Assembly: GCF_001641635.1 (NCBI RefSeq)
Contig: NZ_LUUB01000042.1
Location: 3,363-67,362, forward strand
From: Bradyrhizobium centrolobii
GTDB lineage: Bacteria; Pseudomonadota; Alphaproteobacteria; Rhizobiales; Xanthobacteraceae
Length of the DNA stretch: 64,000 nt
Direction: 5' to 3'
Part shown: positions 57,341 to 64,000 of the stretch, piece after piece
How the letters are laid out: each line of letters begins with the position of its first letter
How positions within the stretch are numbered: the stretch's first letter is position 1
Made by a program: the position numbers and the translations under genes
The notes under the pieces: generated by a model
What the model saw: only the letters and a program-made list of their open reading frames with translations
The model's database searches: none
What the model was told of the DNA's origin: nothing

Positions 57341-57631
57341 ATGGCTAAGGAAGAGCTGATCCAGTTCGAAGGACTGGTGACCGAAATCCTCCCGGACGCG
57401 CGCTATCGCGTCCAGCTCGACACCGGACACGAGATCGTTGCCTACACCGCCGGCAAGATGAAGAAGAACCGCATCAAGACGCTGGCGGGCGACCGCGTGA
57501 CCGTCGAGATGTCGCCCTATGATCTCGAGAAGGGCCGGCTGATTTTCCGTCACAAAGACGAACGTACCTCGACGCCCGGCGGCCCGCCGCGGGGGGCTGC
57601 GCAACGCGGGGGGCAATTCCGCCGCCGTTAA
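57341..57631 (+). CDS. infA: Translation initiation factor IF-1
   Basis: 96 aa. [40 protein letters not shown] and [20 protein letters not shown] are the S1-fold of IF-1. It is longer than the usual 72 aa because of a basic Gly/Arg tail ([19 protein letters not shown]). The start has GGAG 9 nt upstream. It follows the helicase gene by 25 bp and is probably co-transcribed; a second, standard infA may exist elsewhere in the genome. Confidence 0.92.
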   Translation: MAKEELIQFEGLVTEILPDARYRVQLDTGHEIVAYTAGKMKKNRIKTLAGDRVTVEMSPYDLEKGRLIFRHKDERTSTPGGPPRGAAQRGGQFRRR

Positions 57632-57900
57632 CTGGCCTCCTGGCGCGCGAGCGCGGAACTAAAATGCTGACCTGTATGCTGGCCCGCCGCGTCAATCGCG
57701 GCGGATCAAAAAATCGTGCACGTCAGGATTGTTTTGAGGCCCTATTTCCAATAAAATGAATTAATCGATTTTCGGCCGGACGACATTAGCATCCACCGGT
57801 ATAGCCGGTTCAGACACGCTGACGACCCTTCCAAAAATTCGATCTAACCTGCCTGCGTGAGCGGGCTCAGACACTGCATACTTGAGAAGGGACTACCCCC
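57632..57900 (+). promoter_or_regulatory. Intergenic region and probable 5' leader of the cold-shock gene
   Basis: It contains a hairpin CCGCCGCG/CGCGGCGG (57684-57704) after infA, an AT-rich patch near 57745-57770 that may hold the promoter, and ACCGGTATAGCCGGT near 57796. A long structured leader is usual for csp mRNA. No EcfG match seen. Confidence 0.4.
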
Positions 57901-58113
57901 GTGAGCATGGGAACCGTGAAGTGGTTTAACGCAACCAAGGGCTATGGCTTCATTCAGCCCGACGATGGCGGCAAGGACGTGTTCGTTCACATCAGCGCCG
58001 TGGAGCGCGCCGGTCTCGGCACGCTGCGCGAAGGCCAGAAGGTCTCCTACGAGATCGTGGCCGACCGCCGTTCGGGCAAGTCGGCAGCGGACAACCTCCG
58101 CACCGCTGGCTGA
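57901..58113 (+). CDS. Cold-shock protein (CspA family)
   Basis: 70 aa if begun at GTG 57901 (GGGA 8 nt upstream); ATG 57907 would give 68 aa. [20 protein letters not shown] with RNP1 (KGYGFI) and RNP2 (DVFVHIS) motifs. A single-stranded nucleic acid chaperone. It ends in a strong terminator. Confidence 0.95.
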   Translation: MSMGTVKWFNATKGYGFIQPDDGGKDVFVHISAVERAGLGTLREGQKVSYEIVADRRSGKSAADNLRTAG

Positions 58114-58163
58114 GCGCCGGGGGCCTCGGCCCCGATCGGCTTCAGGCGAACGAACCAAAGGAA

Positions 58164-58195
58164 AAGGCCGTGCGCAACGCACGGCCTTTTTTGTT
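58164..58195 (+). terminator. Rho-independent terminator of the cold-shock gene
   Basis: AGGCCGTGCG, CAA, CGCACGGCCT makes a 10-bp perfect stem followed by TTTTT, about 50 nt after the stop. Confidence 0.92.
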
Positions 58196-58283
58196 CCAGC
58201 CTGCGATCATCCGGCGAGGCGGCCGGACAATTCGCCACCGGCGCACCGTTGCAGACTACGACAACGACCTCGACCGCCAGATT

Positions 58284-58907
58284 TCAGCACGACGTTGGTA
58301 CGCCACCGTAAACAACACAAGTGACCTGGCGCGGTCGTGTGTAGGAGACATCGCTGAGCGGGATGTCCGTCTTCAACACGTAGTGGACGGAAGGTTGGTA
58401 GGTGTAGCTCACCTCACTGAGTATGAGGTAGGTCGAAGGAACCAGGAGCGCCGGGGGAATCATCGAGGTGACCTTGGTGCCAGGAGTCCGAGACGGAGGC
58501 GGGGTTGTCAGGGTCGCCTGCGTTGCACCGCTTGCGATGGTGGCGGCCTTGCTCCACTGAATCGTGGCAATGCTGTTGGTGTCGATATAGATCTGGGAGA
58601 GCGTGGCGTTCACGAGAGAGGCGTCGTAAGGCGTCACGATCGAGATGCTCGCCGTGAACGTGTTCTGCAGGTTGCTGTCGGTCACGGTCCCCGCGGACTG
58701 CGAGGTCAAATCGGACAGGGTTCGCGCGATCAAAGTGACCTTGCGATCGATCGCCACCGCAGATGACAACTCGACGGTGCCGAAGAACATCACGAGCATC
58801 AGCGGCACGATCATCGCGAATTCGGTTGCGGCGAGCGCCCTGCTGTCGGCGAGGAATTCGCCTGCAGAAGACCGGCCAGCCCGCAATTTTTTTACAATCG
58901 CCTGCAT
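58284..58907 (-). CDS. TadE/TadG-family pilus assembly protein
   Basis: 207 aa from ATG 58907. The TadE signature is the N-terminal SRALAATEFAMIVPLMLVMF, with Glu at the +5-like position before a hydrophobic helix, a pseudopilin-like processing region. The rest is extracytoplasmic beta-rich sequence ending with two cysteines (TCVVYGGVPTSC). It starts 23 bp after the similar gene at 58931-59515, so they form a minor-pseudopilin pair. Confidence 0.85.
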   Translation of the reverse strand: MQAIVKKLRAGRSSAGEFLADSRALAATEFAMIVPLMLVMFFGTVELSSAVAIDRKVTLIARTLSDLTSQSAGTVTDSNLQNTFTASISIVTPYDASLVNATLSQIYIDTNSIATIQWSKAATIASGATQATLTTPPPSRTPGTKVTSMIPPALLVPSTYLILSEVSYTYQPSVHYVLKTDIPLSDVSYTRPRQVTCVVYGGVPTSC

Positions 58908-58930
58908 TGTTCTGCTCAGATCCAACAGTG

Positions 58931-59515
58931 CTAGTAGGGCTCGTTCTGGAATGCGGCCGTCGCGACAAGGAGACGCTTGTTGCCGCTGAGATTCGCGATG
59001 TTGTAGCCGAGGCCCGTCACGAACAGCGGCCACTGGTAGAACATGCGCACCACGACGACCTGCCCGGCGGTACCGGGATTGTACCCCATGCCGCTGGGGT
59101 CGAATTTGCCGGTCCCATCGATGTGACTGGAGAGGGTCACCGACGCGAAGGAGTTGGAATAACTCTCGACGTCGACGTAAAGACTGTCGCAGTCGAACAG
59201 CGCGGGGATCTGGCTGCAGACGTAGGCCTTGAACGTTGCCTGCGTGCACGGCGTGCTCACGCTGTTCACCGCGCAGGCCGCCACCGAGCCGGACTGCGCC
59301 TGGCCGGTCAGGACGACGCGGGCGGAATTCTGGGTGACGGTCTCAAGCACCTGGCTCGCGAAGAACATCAGCGCCGTCTCGATGATGGCAAACAGCAGCG
59401 CGAAGAACATCGGTGCGACCAGCGCGAACTCGACCGCCGCGGAGCCGCGGCGATTGCCGCGAAACCGGCGCAGCATGGTCCGGAACGTGAACCTCGAAGG
59501 TGCGGGCGACGGCAT
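58931..59515 (-). CDS. TadE/TadG-family pilus assembly protein
   Basis: 194 aa from ATG 59515. RRGSAAVEFALVAPMFFALL is the TadE/G helix with its Glu. The exported part has four cysteines between AACAVNSVSTPC and CSQIPALFDC, probably two disulfides. With the next gene it likely forms minor pseudopilins of the Tad system. Confidence 0.85.
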   Translation of the reverse strand: MPSPAPSRFTFRTMLRRFRGNRRGSAAVEFALVAPMFFALLFAIIETALMFFASQVLETVTQNSARVVLTGQAQSGSVAACAVNSVSTPCTQATFKAYVCSQIPALFDCDSLYVDVESYSNSFASVTLSSHIDGTGKFDPSGMGYNPGTAGQVVVVRMFYQWPLFVTGLGYNIANLSGNKRLLVATAAFQNEPY

Positions 59516-59698
59516 CGCGAAAATTCCCCAGCGGCGGCGATCATCTGCCCCCGTCAATAGCGGAAACTGATTGTTTAAGTGTTTCGGGCGATCCGCACGC
59601 GCCGGACCGCGCCGTTCAGGATGTGTTAACCACCACGGCACGCAAAAGCGTTCGGGCGCGACCTGCCGGTCCCGCCGAACGCTTGCCAGTCGGTCTTG

Positions 59699-60196
59699 TT
59701 AGTTGGTCTTCGCCGCCCCGCCGGCGTTGCCGCTGGCATTGCTGCTCAACGAACCGGCCTGGTTCATCGTGTTGTTGAAGTAATTGTCGCTGTCGCCGAG
59801 CGTCACGCGGCGCTGGCAGAGCGGCATGCAGCTATAGGACTCGCGCTCGATCCCGCGATAGACGGTGACGAGCCGATCGCTCGGACCTTCGACCTGGATC
59901 TGGCGGTCGACCAGGATCTCGCCGCCCCGGTCGAGCGCGATGAAATTGGTGGCGCCATAGCCTTTTCCGGTCACGACAATCATGCCACCGGGCTGGAGCG
60001 TGACGTCTGCGATCAAGGGATTGCCGACCACGATGGTCGCCACCTTGCCGGGCAACCTCACGAGCTTGGCCTGATCGACATTGACGGCAATGGTATCGAC
60101 ACTGGATTCGGCAAGGCCGGCAGCGGGTGACGCCAGCACGGCGGCCGCAACCAGAAGACAGACGCGCGCATGACGGCGCAGGAACTCTTTATGCAT
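59699..60196 (-). CDS. Stand-alone pilus secretin N-terminal-domain protein (CpaC/RcpA N-domain)
   Basis: 165 aa. A signal peptide (VCLLVAAAVLASPAAGLA) is followed by the secretin N-terminal domain: VDQAKLVRLPGKVATIVVGN, PLIADVTLQPGGMIVVTGKG, YGATNFIALDRGGEIL. It ends with a Cys pair (SCMPLCQRR) and a Ser/Asn/Gly-rich tail. The secretin pore domain is absent. The full CpaC starts at 63439 in this window. It may act as a periplasmic partner of the Tad secretin. Confidence 0.83.
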   Translation of the reverse strand: MHKEFLRRHARVCLLVAAAVLASPAAGLAESSVDTIAVNVDQAKLVRLPGKVATIVVGNPLIADVTLQPGGMIVVTGKGYGATNFIALDRGGEILVDRQIQVEGPSDRLVTVYRGIERESYSCMPLCQRRVTLGDSDNYFNNTMNQAGSLSSNASGNAGGAAKTN

Positions 60197-60355
60197 ACTC
60201 TACCCCCGGGACGTCACATACCGGCAGAAGCGATACCGAAGCGGAGCCGGCGCCCGACCCGGCTAACCTGCCCTTAATTCGTGAACGTTCCGCAAATTCG
60301 CCGACTATTGTTTGAACGGCCTTGCGTTTTGCGGTCCTTCAAGCCGGACCATCCG

Positions 60356-61183
60356 CTATTGGCGGAACGGATAGGTGAGCTGGCCCGCGATCTCCTTAGG
60401 CATGGTCGCTTCGTCCTTGCCGTACTCCTGCGGCAGCTCGCCCTCCGGCATCCGGAAGGTACCGAACAGCACATCCCAGATCGGGAAGGTGCCGGCAAAA
60501 TTGGTGTCGCCGCCCTGCTCGAGCGACGTATGGTGCCAGCGGTGGAACACCGGCGTCGCCAGCACGTATTTGAACGGCCCGAATGTCCAGTTCAGGTTGG
60601 CGTGCACGAACGCCGAGTGGAAGGTGGTGAACGGGCCGACCCAGATCATGACGTTCGGGGAAATGCCGGCCATCAGCAGCACGACATCGACGCCGATCGT
60701 GCCGAGCACGAGATTGACGGGATGGAAACGGGCCGCGGAAATCCACCCCAGCTCCTCCGAGGAGTGATGGATCGCATGGTACTTCCAGAACCCGCCGCCG
60801 TGAAACAGCCGGTGCAGCCAGTACAGCATGAAATCCGACAGGATCAGGAACAGCGCACCCTGCACCCATAGCGGAAGCTGCGACAGCGGACCGTGGCCGT
60901 TGTCGTAGAAGGCGATGAGCTCGTCGGCGTCGTGGATGTTGAAGACGGCGCTGGCGCCGACGATCAACAGCCCGATCCGCATGGTGCGGGCGAATACCGG
61001 AACGAAGAACCAGTAGCAGATGTCGGTCACGATCTCCCGCTTGCGCCACCACGGCGCGCCGGGATTGCAGGCCCAGAAGTGCTCGAGCACCGTGAAGACC
61101 AGTGCGAGCACGAGCGTGATGGGAACGACCTTCTCGATGGTCTCGCCAATCATCAAGGCGACTTGCATGGGTAGGCTCGACAT
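60356..61183 (-). CDS. Sterol desaturase / fatty acid hydroxylase family membrane protein
   Basis: 275 aa with about five membrane helices. The diiron His motifs are seen: HRLFHGG, HAIHHSSEE and HRWHHTS. Family members hydroxylate or desaturate lipids, including hopanoids and carotenoids in bacteria; which lipid applies here is unknown. It lies among Tad pilus genes on the opposite strand to flp-cpaAB and shows no clear link to them. Confidence 0.87.
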   Translation of the reverse strand: MSSLPMQVALMIGETIEKVVPITLVLALVFTVLEHFWACNPGAPWWRKREIVTDICYWFFVPVFARTMRIGLLIVGASAVFNIHDADELIAFYDNGHGPLSQLPLWVQGALFLILSDFMLYWLHRLFHGGGFWKYHAIHHSSEELGWISAARFHPVNLVLGTIGVDVVLLMAGISPNVMIWVGPFTTFHSAFVHANLNWTFGPFKYVLATPVFHRWHHTSLEQGGDTNFAGTFPIWDVLFGTFRMPEGELPQEYGKDEATMPKEIAGQLTYPFRQ

Positions 61184-61465
61184 CGTCGCCCTTCCTTCCG
61201 GTTCTTAAGCGCCTTCAGGCGTACTCCGCGAAATTTAAGGGAGGGTGAAGCCGGCGGCGGGCTGCTGCATCCATTTCGACGCGCCGCAAACAGGATCGGA
61301 TTGCGCCCGACGTTTTAAGGCCAAATTCACTCTGGCGAAAAGCATCGCCTGGCTTTCGGGTTTCCGCGATCGGATTAACTCTACCGAAAGAGCTCGGCTC
61401 TCATGCTCGAGCGCGTAGAGGACAGCGCCGAACGAGGCCGACCCACCCGAGATGGAGTTTTGCTC

Positions 61466-61630
61466 ATGAAGAACCTGATTGCGCGTTTCGTGAAGGATGA
61501 ATGCGGAGCCACCGCGATCGAATACGGTCTGATTGCCGCCGGCATCGCGCTCGCAATCATCACCGTGGTCAACAGCCTCGGCACCACGATGAACGCGAAG
61601 TTCACTTCGATCAGCTCCTCGCTGAAATAA
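61466..61630 (+). CDS. Flp family type IVb pilin
   Basis: 54 aa. A short leader MKNLIARFVKDECG is cut after Gly by the CpaA peptidase, leaving ATAIEYGLIAAGIALAIITV with the Flp Glu-Tyr pair. It is the major pilus subunit for surface attachment. A terminator follows at 61654, so it can be made in excess of downstream genes. Confidence 0.94.
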   Translation: MKNLIARFVKDECGATAIEYGLIAAGIALAIITVVNSLGTTMNAKFTSISSSLK

Positions 61631-61653
61631 GCGGCGGACAGACCGCAGCAAAT

Positions 61654-61685
61654 GCCCCGGACTTCCGGGGCCTTTGTTTTTTTGA
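61654..61685 (+). terminator. Rho-independent terminator after Flp pilin
   Basis: GCCCCGGA, CT, TCCGGGGC is a perfect 8-bp stem followed by CTTTGTTTTTTTT. Confidence 0.9.
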
Positions 61686-61699
61686 CACGTCGAGCTCCC

Positions 61700-61846
61700 G
61701 TGGCATTGCGTAAGTACAGAACCGATGCCGCCTTTGCGGCGAGTGAGGCGGAAGCGGCGCGGACCGACGCGTCGGCTTACTGGGTCTGCCTTGCGCTGTT
61801 GCTTGCGGTGGTCGCGCTCGCGGCGCGGATTGCCAGCATCTGGTAG
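61700..61846 (+). CDS. Possible small membrane protein
   Basis: 48 aa from GTG 61700: a polar Ala/Glu-rich N-terminus (RKYRTDAAFAASEAEAARTD) then one hydrophobic helix WVCLALLLAVVALAARIA. It lies between the pilin terminator and cpaA. A longer frame from 61652 would cross the terminator and is not believed. No family recognised; only a weak GAGCTCCC before the start. Confidence 0.3.
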   Translation: MALRKYRTDAAFAASEAEAARTDASAYWVCLALLLAVVALAARIASIW

Positions 61847-61973
61847 GTCCGCCGGCGCCGGGGTTTGCCAGGAGCCGAAGCCGCCACCGCCGTTGTCGGT
61901 TTGTTTAGCACTGCTGGCTAGCATGCGGCGACGCCCCATCCCGCGACAGACGCACGATCCCAGGAACCGGCTC

Positions 61974-62498
61974 ATGATCCTCGACCTCGCGCGCCTTCTG
62001 CTCTTCCCGGCGCTGATGGCGTTCGCGGCGGCGAGCGATCTCTTCACGATGACGATCTCCAATCGCGTATCGCTGGCGCTGGTCGCCGGCTTCTTCGTGC
62101 TCGCCGTTGCCGGTGGCATGGCACCTTACGACATGCTGACCCATGTCGGCGCCGGCGCGCTCATGCTGGTCGTGGCCTTCGCCTGCTTCGCAATGGGCTG
62201 GGTCGGCGGCGGCGATGCGAAGATCGCGGCCTCCGTTGCGCTCTGGTTCGGCTTCGCGCAGCTGATGAACTTCCTGCTCTACGCCTCGCTGTTCGGCGGG
62301 GCGCTCACGCTTCTGCTGCTCCAGTTTCGGCAATGGCCGTTGCCTTACGGACTCGCCGGCCAGGCCTGGCTCGCACGGCTGCATGCCAAGGAGAGCGGCA
62401 TTCCCTACGGCATCGCGCTCGCGATGAGCGCACTGATGGTCTATCCGGAGACCGAATGGGTGAAGGCGATCGACCTCGCTCACCTCGCATTGCGCTGA
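61974..62498 (+). CDS. cpaA: Prepilin peptidase CpaA (TadV family)
   Basis: 174 aa from ATG 61974 with AGGAA 7 nt upstream. An aspartic inner-membrane protease. The two catalytic Asp motifs are visible: AAASDLFTMTISN and GWVGGGDAKIAA (GxGD). About five helices. It processes the Flp prepilin encoded upstream. Confidence 0.92.
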   Translation: MILDLARLLLFPALMAFAAASDLFTMTISNRVSLALVAGFFVLAVAGGMAPYDMLTHVGAGALMLVVAFACFAMGWVGGGDAKIAASVALWFGFAQLMNFLLYASLFGGALTLLLLQFRQWPLPYGLAGQAWLARLHAKESGIPYGIALAMSALMVYPETEWVKAIDLAHLALR

Positions 62499-62626
62499 AC
62501 ACGCAGGATAAACCCTGCGTTAAGGCGATTTAGATACGCCTCATTAACCATGCTTTGACGAATAGCTGGTCAACTGCCGATCACGGCGGCGGCAGCGTCG
62601 CAGCGTTTTGTTGGAAAGTGAAGCGT

Positions 62627-63427
62627 ATGAATAGGGCACGCATTGTCGTCCTGACGGTCGCTATCTGCGCCGGCGGCATCGCCGCGTACCTGGCGAGCGG
62701 CTCGGACAATTCTGCGCGGCCTCCGGCCGCTCCGGTCGCGCAGCTTCCGACCGTCGACGTACTGGTGGCCAAGAACGACATCGGGCTCGGCCAGACCGTG
62801 AAGCCGGAAGACGTGCAGTGGCAGACATGGCCGGCCGCAACCGCCAGCGCCACTTTCATCCGCCGCAACGAACGTCCCGAGGGCGCGACCCAGGTGACGG
62901 GTTCGATCGCCCGCGCCCCCTTCATCCAGGGTGAGCCGATCCGCGATCAGAAACTGGTCAAGGCCGAGGGCTCCGGTTTCATGGCCGCAATCCTGCCGAG
63001 CGGTATGCGCGCCGTCTCGACCGAGATCTCGCCGGAGACGGGCGCAGGCGGCTTCATCCTGCCTAACGATCGCGTCGACGTGCTTCTGACTCGCCGCCTC
63101 AAGAACGCGGACCAGAGCGCCGGCGCCCAGGACGTCGTCACGTCCGAGATCATCCTGACCAATATCCGCGTCCTGGCGATCGACCAGGCGCCGAGGGAAA
63201 AGGACGGCCAGAACGCGGTGGTCGGCAAGACCGTTACCCTCGAGCTCAATCCCTCGCAGACCTCGACGCTCTCCGCCGCCCGCCAGAGCGGCACGCTGTC
63301 GCTGGCGCTGCGCAGCATTGCCGACGTCAAGATGAGTGAGATCACGCTCGATGAGTCCTCGCAGAAGCGCGAGGGCGTTTCGATCATTCGCTACGGCATT
63401 CCGAGCTCGACGGCGAAAGCACGATGA
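62627..63427 (+). CDS. cpaB: Flp pilus assembly protein CpaB
   Basis: 266 aa from ATG 62627. An N-terminal membrane anchor (IVVLTVAICAGGIAAYLASG) is followed by an SAF domain: VDVLVAKNDIGLGQTVKPED. Then QGEPIRDQKLVKAEGSGFMA and the conserved MRAVSTEISPETGAGGFILP, NDRVDVLLTRR. It stabilises the secretin in the periplasm. The stop overlaps an ATG at 63424 of the cpaC frame. Confidence 0.93.
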   Translation: MNRARIVVLTVAICAGGIAAYLASGSDNSARPPAAPVAQLPTVDVLVAKNDIGLGQTVKPEDVQWQTWPAATASATFIRRNERPEGATQVTGSIARAPFIQGEPIRDQKLVKAEGSGFMAAILPSGMRAVSTEISPETGAGGFILPNDRVDVLLTRRLKNADQSAGAQDVVTSEIILTNIRVLAIDQAPREKDGQNAVVGKTVTLELNPSQTSTLSAARQSGTLSLALRSIADVKMSEITLDESSQKREGVSIIRYGIPSSTAKAR

Positions 63428-63438
63428 GGACAGTCGAT

Positions 63439-64000
63439 ATGAAATGCAGGGCAGATTTGACGACGATGCGAACCTCCGTGGTCCGCGCCCTGTCGTTTTC
63501 GGCCGCTCTTGCGCTGATGCTCAACCCGGTGCTGACGCCGGTGGTTGCCGCCGACTATCGCCCGGCGGCGCCGGTCGCCGCCGACGGCCAGATGAATGCG
63601 CGCTTCCTGTCGCTCGGCGTCGGCAAGTCGGTCGTGATCGACCTGCCGCGCGACATCAAGGACGTGCTGGTGGCAGATCCGAAGATCGCCAATGCGGTGG
63701 TGCGCTCGGCGCAGCGCGCCTACATCATCGGCGCCTCCGTCGGCCAGACCAACATCGTGTTCTTCGATTCCGCCGGCCAGCAGATCGCGGCCTATGACAT
63801 CGCTGTCAAGCGCGACCTCAACGGCGTTCGCGCCGCGCTGAAGCAGATTCTGCCCAATTCCGACATCCAGATCGACGGCCTCGGTGACGGCATCGTCCTG
63901 TCCGGCACGGCGGCGAACCCGATCGAAGCGCAGCAGGCCAACGATCTCGCCGCGCGGCTCGCCGGCGGCACCGAAAAGGTGGTGAACTCGATCGTGGTCC
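63439..64000 (+). CDS. cpaC: Pilus secretin CpaC (RcpA family), 3' partial
   Basis: The frame is open to the right edge. The start is placed at ATG 63439 because AGGA sits 8 nt upstream; ATG 63424, overlapping the cpaB stop, is also in frame. A signal peptide (ALSFSAALALMLNPVLTPVV) precedes the pilus N-domain: ARFLSLGVGKSVVIDLPRDI, VLVADPKIANAVVRSAQRAY, IIGASVGQTNIVFFDSAGQQ. Then a BON-like segment (LPNSDIQIDGLGDGIVLSGT). The pore domain lies outside the window. Confidence 0.93.
   Translation, partial: MKCRADLTTMRTSVVRALSFSAALALMLNPVLTPVVAADYRPAAPVAADGQMNARFLSLGVGKSVVIDLPRDIKDVLVADPKIANAVVRSAQRAYIIGASVGQTNIVFFDSAGQQIAAYDIAVKRDLNGVRAALKQILPNSDIQIDGLGDGIVLSGTAANPIEAQQANDLAARLAGGTEKVVNSIVV

Overview
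The window is high-GC alphaproteobacterial chromosome, most like Bradyrhizobium or a close relative in Nitrobacteraceae. This rests on the PhyR-NepR-EcfG general stress module, the urt-ure urea locus, a NodQ-type CysNC fusion, the patatin-bdhA pair, a Flp/Tad pilus locus, and many short palindromic intergenic repeats with ends such as GTCGTCCCGG...CCGGGACGAC. No prophage, plasmid, CRISPR, rRNA or tRNA signal was seen. The genes look like core or conserved accessory genes; the mobile signals are small palindromic elements and one nuclease cassette.

Layout. 0-11.9 kb: a DUF459 protein (partial), a CsbD-like stress protein, two divergent SDR dehydrogenases, a TauD/TfdA dioxygenase, YqgE, a DsbD-like periplasmic protein, a flippase, a TauE exporter, the patatin-bdhA pair and a CAP lipoprotein. 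11.9-23.5 kb: assimilatory sulfate metabolism, with cysPTWA uptake, cysG-DUF2849-cysI-DUF934-cysH on the minus strand and cysD-cysNC divergently on the plus strand. 23.8-26.6 kb: malate synthase G and two small stress proteins. 26.8-32.2 kb: three tandem chemoreceptor genes, the first a remnant. 32.5-42.4 kb: a stress island with an L,D-transpeptidase, DUF2865 protein, AI-2E-family transporter, DUF883 protein, holin-like protein, phyR, nepR-ecfG and a CHASE/HWE kinase. 42.6-55.3 kb: one long minus-strand urea locus, urtABCDE-ureDAB-(DUF559-HD)-ureC-ABM-ureEFG, preceded by a sigma-54 type promoter. 55.8-58.1 kb: DEAD-box helicase, IF-1 and cold-shock protein. 58.3-64 kb: Tad pilus genes (TadE/TadG-like, a lone CpaC N-domain, Flp pilin, CpaA, CpaB, CpaC partial) with a sterol-desaturase-family gene among them.

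How it works together. I found matches to the EcfG promoter pattern (GGAAC, 16-17 nt, CGTT) before many of the small stress genes. They are exact at 25995, 26595, 34005, 34090 and 35297, and near-exact at 2121, 36741, 36834, 39495 and 39529. The window therefore holds both the general stress regulators and a share of their likely regulon. One such promoter (36834) drives no protein gene. It sits just before a roughly 80-nt stretch that can fold into a hairpin with a C-rich loop and then a terminator hairpin, which is a candidate stress small RNA of the Caulobacter GsrN type.

A second notable object is a DUF559 nuclease gene inside the urease operon. It is flanked by nearly identical palindromes in inverted orientation and reads in frame into the downstream HD-domain gene, so it looks like a small mobile cassette. 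Functional statements come from motifs and gene order read by eye; no database search was run.
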